DNA from: Curtobacterium sp. MCLR17_036
Lineage (GTDB): Bacteria; Actinomycetota; Actinomycetes; Actinomycetales; Microbacteriaceae
DNA: 64,000 nt
Direction: 5' to 3'
NCBI RefSeq assembly: GCF_003234445.2
Contig: NZ_CP126269.1
Coordinates: 1,426,001 to 1,490,000, forward strand
This document shows positions 57,751 through 64,000 of this stretch, piece after piece (within the stretch, counting starts at the first letter, position 1; every line of letters begins with the position of its first letter). Made by a program: the position numbers and the translations under genes. Under the pieces are notes generated by a model. That model ran no database searches, was not told where the DNA came from, and saw only the letters and a list, made by a program, of their open reading frames with translations.

Positions 57751-60700
57751 GTGTTCAGCAAGATCCTGGTCGCGAACCGTGGCGAGATCGCCATCCGAGC
57801 ATTCCGCGCTGCGTACGAACTCGGGGCGCAGACGGTCGCCGTCTACCCGTACGAGGACCGCAACTCGCTGCACCGGCTGAAGGCCGACGAGGCGTACCGC
57901 ATCGGTGAGCGGGGACACCCGGTCCGGGCCTACCTCGACGTCGCCGAGATCGTCCGCGTGGCGCGGGAGTCCGGTGCCGACGCGATCTACCCCGGCTACG
58001 GCTTCCTGTCCGAGAACCCGGAGCTGGCGGCAGCGGCTGCGGCCGCCGGCATCACGTTCATCGGTCCGGGGGAGCACGTGCTCGAGATGGCCGGCAACAA
58101 GGTCACCGCGAAGGAGCACGCCATCGCGGCCGGGGTCCCGGTCCTGGCGAGCACGCCGGCGAGCCGCGACGTCGACGAGCTCGTGGCCGGCGCCGACGCC
58201 ATCGGGTTCCCGGTGTTCGCGAAGGCCGTCGCCGGTGGCGGCGGGCGCGGCATGCGCCGGGTCGAGACGAAGGCCGAGCTCCGCGACGCCCTCGAGGCCG
58301 CGATGCGCGAGGCCGACAGCGCCTTCGGCGACCCGACGATGTTCCTCGAGCAGGCCGTCATCCGGCCGCGGCACATCGAGGTCCAGATCCTCGCCGACGC
58401 GACCGGCACCGACGCCGGCACGATCCACCTGTTCGAGCGCGACTGCTCGGTGCAGCGGCGCAACCAGAAGGTCGTCGAGATCGCCCCGGCGCCGGACCTC
58501 GACCCCGCGATCGCGCAGGCGCTGCACCGCGACGCCGTGGCGTTCGCCCGGTCGATCGGGTACGTCAACGCCGGCACGGTCGAGTTCCTGCTCGACACCG
58601 AGGGCGAGCGCGCCGGCCAGCACGTCTTCATCGAGATGAACCCGCGCATCCAGGTCGAGCACACCGTGACCGAGGAGGTCACCGACGTCGACCTCGTGCA
58701 GTCGCAGATGCGGATCGCCTCGGGCGAGTCGCTCGCCGACCTCGGGCTGTCGCAGGACACCGTCCGCGTGCACGGGGCGGCGCTGCAGACCCGCATCACG
58801 ACGGAGGACCCGACGCAGGGCTTCCGCCCGGACACCGGCCGGATCAGCACCTACCGCAGCCCGGGCGGCGCGGGCGTGCGCCTCGACGGCGGCACGGTCG
58901 CCACCGGCGCGCAGATCAGCCCGCACTTCGACTCGATGCTCGCCAAGATGACGTGCCGCGGTCGTGACTTCCCCGCGGCGGTGGCGCGCGCGAAGCGAGC
59001 CCTCGCCGAGTTCCGCATCCGTGGCGTGAGCACGAACATCCCGTTCCTGCAGGCCGTGCTCGAGGACCCGGACTTCGCCCGCGGCGACGTGTCGACGAAG
59101 TTCATCGAGGAGCGTCCGCAGCTGCTCGGTGGCCACGTCTCGAAGGACCGCGGCACGAAGGTGCTCAACTGGCTCGCCGACGTGACGGTGAACAAGCCGA
59201 ACGGTGAACGGTCGCCGCTCGTCGTCGACCCGGGCGTCAAGCTGCCCGACGTCGACCTGGGCACCGCGGTGCCCGAGGGCCAGCGCGACCGCCTGCTGGC
59301 GGTGGGGCCGGCCGAGTGGGCGCGGGGACTCCGCGCGCAGACGGCCCTGGCGGTCACCGAGACGACGATGCGCGACGCGCACCAGTCGCTCCTCGCCACC
59401 CGGGTCCGGACCAAGGACCTCGTCGCGGTGGCGCCGTACGTCGCCCGGCTCACCCCGCAGCTGCTCAGCGTCGAGGCGTGGGGCGGCGCGACGTACGACG
59501 TCGCCCTGCGGTTCCTCGGCGAGGACCCCTGGGAGCGCCTGGCCTCGCTGCGGCAGGCGATGCCGAACATCCCGGTGCAGATGCTGCTGCGCGGTCGCAA
59601 CACGGTCGGCTACACGCCGTACCCGACCGAGGTCACCGACGCGTTCGTCGACGAGGCCGCACGGAGCGGTGTCGACGTGTTCCGGGTGTTCGACGCGCTG
59701 AACGACGTCAGCCAGATGCGCCCGGCGCTCGAGGCGGTGCTCGCGACCGGCACGGCCGTCGCCGAGGCCGCGCTCTGCTACACCGCCGACCTGCTCGACC
59801 CGGCCGAGGAGCTCTACACGCTCGACTACTACCTCCGGCTCGCGGAGCAGATGGTCGAGGCGGGCGCCCACGTCATCGGGATCAAGGACATGGCCGGCCT
59901 GCTCCGCGCCGGTGCGGCCGAGAAGCTCGTCGGTGCGCTGCGCGAGCGCTTCGACCAGCCGGTGCACGTGCACACGCACGACACCGCGGGCGGGCAGCTC
60001 GCGACGCTCCTCGCCGCCGCGCGGGCCGGTGCCGACGCCGTCGACGTCGCGTCCGCGCCGATGGCCGGCACGACGAGCCAGCCGAGCATGTCCGCCCTGG
60101 TCGCCGCCCTGGCGCACACCGAGCGCGACACCGGTCTGTCGCTCGGCGCGGTCGGTGACCTCGAGCCCTACTGGGAGGCCGTCCGCCGCGCCTACGCCCC
60201 CTTCGAGTCGGGGCTGGCCGGGCCGACGGGTCGCGTCTACCAGCACGAGATCCCTGGTGGCCAGCTGTCGAACCTCCGGCAGCAGGCGATCGCCCTCGGC
60301 CTCGGCGACCGCTTCGAGCAGGTCGAGGACTGGTACGCCGCGGCGAACCGGATCCTCGGCCGCCCGACCAAGGTGACGCCGTCGTCGAAGGTCGTCGGCG
60401 ACCTCGCACTGCAGCTCGCCGCGGTCGGCGCCGACCCGGCCGACTTCGAGCAGAACCCTGACAAGTACGACGTCCCGGACTCCGTGGTCGGGTTCATGGC
60501 CGGTGAACTCGGCGACCTGCCCGGCGGCTGGCCCGAGCCGTTCCGCTCGAAGGTCCTGGCAGGCCGCGACGTCCGACTCGAGATCGCCCCGGTGCCCGAC
60601 GCCGAGCGCGCGCACCTCGAGACCCCCGGCCCCGAGCGGCAGCAGGCCCTCAACCGCCTGCTCTTCCCGCAGCCCACCCAGCAGTTCGCCCGTGTCCGCG

Positions 60701-61161
60701 AGCAGTACGGCGACCTGTCCGTCGTGCCGACGGTCGACTACCTGTACGGGCTGCGTCCCGGCCAGGAGCACGTCGTCCCGCTCGGCCGGGGCGTCGACCT
60801 GTTCGTCGGGCTCGAGGCGATCGGCGAGGTGGACGACAAGGGCATCCGCACGGTCATGGCGACGATGAACGGGCAGCTCCGCCCGGTGTCGGTCCGCGAC
60901 CGTTCGGTCGAGGTCGAGACGAAGGCCGCCGAGAAGGCCGACCCGTCCGACCCGAAGCACATGGCCGCGCCGTTCTCCGGCGTGGTGACGCTCAAGGTCG
61001 CCGTCGGTGACGTCGTCGAGGCGGGCACGCCCGTGGCGACCATCGAGGCGATGAAGATGGAAGCGGCCATCACGGCGCCCGTGTCGGGCACCGTCGGCCG
61101 TCTCGCGATCCCGGCGACCCAGCAGGTGGACGCCGGCGACCTGTTGGTGGTGCTGCAGTAA
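57751..61161 (+). CDS. pyc: pyruvate carboxylase
   Basis: A complete 1136-residue single-chain pyruvate carboxylase, making oxaloacetate from pyruvate, bicarbonate and ATP to refill the TCA cycle. Biotin carboxylase is residues 1-450 ([48 protein letters not shown]). The carboxyltransferase barrel is about 530-800 ([31 protein letters not shown]). The C-terminal carrier domain has EAMKME with biotinyl Lys1102. The GTG at 57751 follows GAAAGGG. Length matches corynebacterial Pyc. Confidence 0.96.
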   Translation: MFSKILVANRGEIAIRAFRAAYELGAQTVAVYPYEDRNSLHRLKADEAYRIGERGHPVRAYLDVAEIVRVARESGADAIYPGYGFLSENPELAAAAAAAGITFIGPGEHVLEMAGNKVTAKEHAIAAGVPVLASTPASRDVDELVAGADAIGFPVFAKAVAGGGGRGMRRVETKAELRDALEAAMREADSAFGDPTMFLEQAVIRPRHIEVQILADATGTDAGTIHLFERDCSVQRRNQKVVEIAPAPDLDPAIAQALHRDAVAFARSIGYVNAGTVEFLLDTEGERAGQHVFIEMNPRIQVEHTVTEEVTDVDLVQSQMRIASGESLADLGLSQDTVRVHGAALQTRITTEDPTQGFRPDTGRISTYRSPGGAGVRLDGGTVATGAQISPHFDSMLAKMTCRGRDFPAAVARAKRALAEFRIRGVSTNIPFLQAVLEDPDFARGDVSTKFIEERPQLLGGHVSKDRGTKVLNWLADVTVNKPNGERSPLVVDPGVKLPDVDLGTAVPEGQRDRLLAVGPAEWARGLRAQTALAVTETTMRDAHQSLLATRVRTKDLVAVAPYVARLTPQLLSVEAWGGATYDVALRFLGEDPWERLASLRQAMPNIPVQMLLRGRNTVGYTPYPTEVTDAFVDEAARSGVDVFRVFDALNDVSQMRPALEAVLATGTAVAEAALCYTADLLDPAEELYTLDYYLRLAEQMVEAGAHVIGIKDMAGLLRAGAAEKLVGALRERFDQPVHVHTHDTAGGQLATLLAAARAGADAVDVASAPMAGTTSQPSMSALVAALAHTERDTGLSLGAVGDLEPYWEAVRRAYAPFESGLAGPTGRVYQHEIPGGQLSNLRQQAIALGLGDRFEQVEDWYAAANRILGRPTKVTPSSKVVGDLALQLAAVGADPADFEQNPDKYDVPDSVVGFMAGELGDLPGGWPEPFRSKVLAGRDVRLEIAPVPDAERAHLETPGPERQQALNRLLFPQPTQQFARVREQYGDLSVVPTVDYLYGLRPGQEHVVPLGRGVDLFVGLEAIGEVDDKGIRTVMATMNGQLRPVSVRDRSVEVETKAAEKADPSDPKHMAAPFSGVVTLKVAVGDVVEAGTPVATIEAMKMEAAITAPVSGTVGRLAIPATQQVDAGDLLVVLQ

Positions 61162-61162
61162 A

Positions 61163-61666
61163 TTGACCGTCCGTCCCATCCGCCTGTTCGGCGACCCCGT
61201 CCTCCGTTCCCCGGCGGACCCGATCCGACCCGAGTCCCTCGGCAGCCAGGGGGTCCGCGACCTCGTGCAGGACCTCGTCGACACCGTCAAGGAACCCGGA
61301 CGTGCCGGCGTGGCCGCGCCCCAGATCGGCGTCGGACTCCGTGCGTTCTCGTACAACGTGGACGGCGAGGTCGGCTACGTGCTCAACCCCGAGGTCGTCG
61401 AGGTCTCCGGCGAGCCCGAGCTCATGGAGGAGGGCTGCCTGTCCGTCCCCGGCCTCGGCTACCCGACCCGTCGGCACCCGTACGCCAAGGTGCGCGGGGT
61501 CGACGTCGACGGGAACGAGGTCGTGCTCGAGGGCACCGGGCTCATGGCCGAGGCGCTCCAGCACGAGGTCGACCACCTCGACGGCACCGTCTACGTGATG
61601 ACCCTCGACCCCGAGGTCCGGCGTCAGGCGTTGCGTGACATCCGCGCGCAGGACTGGTTCCACTGA
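61163..61666 (+). CDS. def: peptide deformylase
   Basis: A 167-residue deformylase that removes the formyl group from nascent N-termini. All three motifs are intact: GVAAPQIG (49-56), EEGCLSVP with metal ligand Cys92, and QHEVDHLDG with His134, Glu135 and His138. The TTG start lies one base after the pyc TAA, so translation is almost certainly coupled. Two def copies are common in actinobacteria; this may be a secondary one. Confidence 0.93.
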   Translation: MTVRPIRLFGDPVLRSPADPIRPESLGSQGVRDLVQDLVDTVKEPGRAGVAAPQIGVGLRAFSYNVDGEVGYVLNPEVVEVSGEPELMEEGCLSVPGLGYPTRRHPYAKVRGVDVDGNEVVLEGTGLMAEALQHEVDHLDGTVYVMTLDPEVRRQALRDIRAQDWFH

Positions 61667-61783
61667 TCGGACGCCCGTTCCGGTGACACCCGGAAGCGGG
61701 ATTGTCGTCGCGTCGCGCCGACGGGGTACCGTGTGCGGGTCGGTCACCCCGCCGACACGGTCTCCCACACCACAGGACGCACC

Positions 61784-61915
61784 ATGGCACCCCAGAACGA
61801 CGAGCTCAGCTCGCACCGCACCCGCACGAACCTCCGCCCGGAGCAGGGCCAGACCCCGACCGGCTCGACGGCCGTCCTCGACGACCCGGACGCCCAGCAG
61901 ACGACGGACCGCTGA
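61784..61915 (+). CDS. small hydrophilic protein
   Basis: A 43-residue, polar, probably disordered protein (MAPQNDELSSHRTRTNLRPE, then QTPTGSTAVLDDPDAQQTTD). AGGAC sits 6 bases before the ATG and a TACCGT element lies at about 61727-61732. A strong terminator hairpin 40 bases past the stop defines a single-gene transcript, which supports it being real. Function unknown. Confidence 0.55.
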   Translation: MAPQNDELSSHRTRTNLRPEQGQTPTGSTAVLDDPDAQQTTDR

Positions 61916-61956
61916 CGCAGATGCGGGTCGCGCCCCGCGCGCATCCGTGATGCTCT

Positions 61957-61997
61957 GGAGGCCCGGTGCCGGTCTCTGGGACCGGCACCAGGCCTCC
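61957..61997 (+). terminator. terminator hairpin
   Basis: GGAGGCCCGGTGCCGGTC pairs with GACCGGCACCAGGCCTCC-type sequence (one mismatch) around a CTGG loop, after the small gene at 61784. Confidence 0.75.
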
Positions 61998-62075
61998 GAT
62001 TCGTCAGGACGGACGTTCCTGCCCATCGAACGCGAGATGAGAAGGTGATCCGCGCGTCGGAGGGCAGAACTTCCG

Positions 62076-62170
62076 TCCTCCTACGGGCGAATCGTCCGCC
62101 CACGCGCGAATCGACCTCCCACGCGCGGAATGCCGTCCCACGCGCGGGACGGCCCCCTACGCGCGACGGC
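62076..62170. repeat. five 19-base tandem repeats running into the fadD stop
   Basis: Units of 19 bases with core CCCACGCGCG begin at 62076, 62095, 62114, 62133 and 62152. The last covers the acyl-CoA ligase stop codon (62157-62159) and its final codons, so the array looks expanded from the gene's 3' end. Confidence 0.88.
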
Positions 62171-64000
62171 GCCGGCCCTCGACGACCGGCGTCGCCGTCG
62201 TCTGCACCTTCGACCCCGAGTAGATGTGCTCGACGTCCGCGGCGAAGTCGCGGAGCACCACCGCGCGCTTGATCGTGAGCTTCGGGGTGAGGTGCCCCGA
62301 AGCCTCGGTGAGGTCCGCGTCGAGGATCGTGAAGGACCGCACCGACTCGGCGCGCGAGACCCGTCCGTTCGCGGCGTCCACGGCCTCCTGCACGGCGGCC
62401 AGCACCCGGTCGTCGCGGGTCGCGGCGCCGGGCTCGAGCGCCGGCGAGATGCCCCGGCTCTCGCACCAACCGGGCAGCATGTCGCGGTCCAGGGTGACGA
62501 GCGCGGCGACGAAGGGCTTGCCCTCGCCGACCACGACGACCTGTCCGACGAGCGGGTGCTCGCGGATGCCGTCCTCGAGGGGCGCGGGCGCGACGTTCTT
62601 GCCGCTCGCGGTGACGATGAGCTCCTTGGCCCGGCCGGTGACGGTGAGCACGCCGTCGCCGTCGAGTCGGCCGAGGTCACCGGTGCGGAACCAGCCGTCA
62701 ACGAAGGCGGATGCCGTGGCCTCCTCGTTGTGCCAGTAGCGGTCGAAGACGTCGACGCCGCGGATGAGGATCTCGCCGTCGTCGGCGATGCGGACCTCGA
62801 CGCCGGGCAGGGCGGGGCCGACCGACCCGATGCGCAGGTCGGTGGCGCGGTTCACGGTCGCCGGGGCCGTCGTCTCGGTCAGGCCGTAGCCCTCGAGGAT
62901 GAGCACGCCGATCGAGCGGAAGAAGTGCGACAGCCGCGGTGAGAGCGGCGCCGAGCCGCTGACCGCGTACCGGGTGCGGCCGCCGAGGGCGTCGCGGAGC
63001 CTGGCGTAGACGAGCTTGTCGAACAGCCGGAAGCGCAGCGCGAGGCCCAGGGGCACCCGGCCGGCCGCGACGGCCTCGGAGTGCGCGACCGCGGTGGCCG
63101 CCGCCGCGCGGAACACCCGGCCGCGGCCGCCGAGGTCGGCCTTCTGCTCGGCGGAGTTGTAGATCTTCTCGAACACGCGCGGCACCGCGAGCAGGAACGT
63201 CGGGCGGAAGGTCGAGACCGCACGCATGAGGTCCTTCGTGTCCGGCTCGTGGCCGACCAAGACGCCCGTCGAGATCGACATGACCGCGATGAACCGGGCG
63301 AAGACGTGGGCCATCGGGATGAAGAGCAGGGTGGAGGACCCGTCGGCGACCACCTCGGGCATGGCCTCGCTCGCGCCCTCGACCGTGGCGGTGAAGTTGT
63401 CGTGCCGGAGCACGCAGCCCTTCGGCCGGCCGGTGGTGCCCGACGTGTAGATGATCGTGGCGTCGTCGTGTCCGTGCACGTCCGCGGTCCTGGCGTCGAG
63501 TTCGTCGTCGGTGACGTGCTCGCCGAGCCGGACCAGGTCGTCGAGGCCGCCCCCGTCGATCGTCCAGTGCTGCCCGAGGTGCGGCAGGTCCGGCGCGATC
63601 GAGGCGACGCGGCGCGCGTGCTCCTCCTGCTCGACGACGATCGCGACCGCCTCGGAGTCGGACAGGATCCAGCGGACCTGGTCGGGGGAGCTCGTCTCGT
63701 AGACCGGGACGGACACCAGGCCCGCCTGCCACAGGGCGAAGTCGACGAGGGTCCACTCCATGCGGGTGCGGGAGAGGATCGCCACGTGGGCACCCGGCGC
63801 CAGGCCGGCGGCGACGAACCCCTTCGCGATGCCGCGGACGCGTGCGAGCGTCTCGGCGGCGGTGACGGTGCTCCACGAGTCGCCGTGGCGCTGCGCGAGG
63901 ACCGGTCGGTCCGGCGTGCTGGCGGCCCGGGCCTCGAGCAGCCGGGCGGCGGAGCCGTGGTCGGGGGCGACCGGACCGGTGCCGGTGCTGCTGCCGGAGG
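62157..64000 (-). CDS. long-chain acyl-CoA synthetase (5' end beyond window)
   Basis: Partial gene of at least 613 codons, open to the right edge. It activates fatty acids with ATP and CoA. ANL-superfamily motifs: IIYTSGTTGRPKG (phosphate loop), AVSGSAPLSPRLSHFFRSIG, GYGLTETTA, GWFRTGDLGRLD (Asp for ribose) and GRAKELIVTASGKNVAP (hinge), with a C-terminal Lys in HLTPKLTIKR. It resembles actinobacterial FadD15-type enzymes. Sequence continues in frame past a GTG at 63785 (LLEARAASTPDRPVLAQRHG), so that GTG is not the true start. Confidence 0.93.
   Translation of the reverse strand, partial: SGSSTGTGPVAPDHGSAARLLEARAASTPDRPVLAQRHGDSWSTVTAAETLARVRGIAKGFVAAGLAPGAHVAILSRTRMEWTLVDFALWQAGLVSVPVYETSSPDQVRWILSDSEAVAIVVEQEEHARRVASIAPDLPHLGQHWTIDGGGLDDLVRLGEHVTDDELDARTADVHGHDDATIIYTSGTTGRPKGCVLRHDNFTATVEGASEAMPEVVADGSSTLLFIPMAHVFARFIAVMSISTGVLVGHEPDTKDLMRAVSTFRPTFLLAVPRVFEKIYNSAEQKADLGGRGRVFRAAAATAVAHSEAVAAGRVPLGLALRFRLFDKLVYARLRDALGGRTRYAVSGSAPLSPRLSHFFRSIGVLILEGYGLTETTAPATVNRATDLRIGSVGPALPGVEVRIADDGEILIRGVDVFDRYWHNEEATASAFVDGWFRTGDLGRLDGDGVLTVTGRAKELIVTASGKNVAPAPLEDGIREHPLVGQVVVVGEGKPFVAALVTLDRDMLPGWCESRGISPALEPGAATRDDRVLAAVQEAVDAANGRVSRAESVRSFTILDADLTEASGHLTPKLTIKRAVVLRDFAADVEHIYSGSKVQTTATPVVEGRRRRA

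Noticed and set aside
63785-64000. Treating the GTG at 63785 as the start of the acyl-CoA ligase.
   Set aside because: The reading frame upstream continues with convincing family sequence (TPDRPVLAQRHG, ETLARVRGIAKGFV), so the gene extends past the window edge.

Overview
The window is a 64 kb piece of a very GC-rich (about 72-73 percent), densely packed bacterial chromosome. GTG/TTG starts, 4-base start/stop overlaps, LAxTG-type wall-anchored proteins, the FHA (garA)-MerR-MerR-ParA-pyruvate carboxylase neighbourhood and a monofunctional-style actinobacterial PutA all point to an actinobacterium, most plausibly Microbacteriaceae (Curtobacterium-like). That placement is inference from gene content, not a database result. 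No rRNA, complete tRNA, CRISPR array, transposase or prophage gene was recognised.

Layout. 0-11 kb: small membrane proteins, a secreted lysozyme-like protein, an APC amino-acid permease with a tiny overlapping membrane ORF, a glycosyltransferase/uracil-DNA-glycosylase pair, a DUF429 protein, then the polymerase and ligase halves of LigD-type end joining as separate genes, and a metallo-beta-lactamase-fold hydrolase. 11-20 kb: azoreductase, two tandem LAxTG surface proteins, and a divergent LysR/putA pair for proline catabolism. 20-31 kb: VOC protein, TetR-thioesterase opposite an acyl-CoA dehydrogenase, patatin lipase plus S9 peptidase, a GAF protein, an HxlR regulator between a quinone-type reductase and an NAD(P)-binding protein, and an MFS exporter. 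31-46 kb: LysR, redox enzymes, MarR-phosphoesterase, a TPP-riboswitch thiM-thiE-thiD/tenA operon, a NUDIX-NYN fusion, a kinase-like phosphotransferase, a DnaJ-nuclease-like protein, an S4 RNA-binding protein and an HtrA protease. 46-64 kb: two FecCD siderophore permeases, a 1.15 kb repeat-rich gap, a GT2 polysaccharide synthase coupled to a GH18 chitinase-like protein, garA-ftsR-merR, parA, pyruvate carboxylase-deformylase and a long-chain acyl-CoA ligase running off the right edge.

Two architectural themes stand out. First, many genes begin 5-9 bases after a TANNNT (or CANNNT) hexamer, meaning leaderless transcripts; this was used to decide several start codons. Second, the gaps hold several unrelated families of long intergenic palindromes (at about 9.8, 20.7, 23.1, 29.7, 49.2/49.7 and 56.4 kb), and simple-sequence tracts that look like slippage expansions sit beside them at about 29.9 and 49.3 kb. 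The most system-like gene set is the overlapping GT2/GH18 pair, a candidate make-and-trim exopolysaccharide module.
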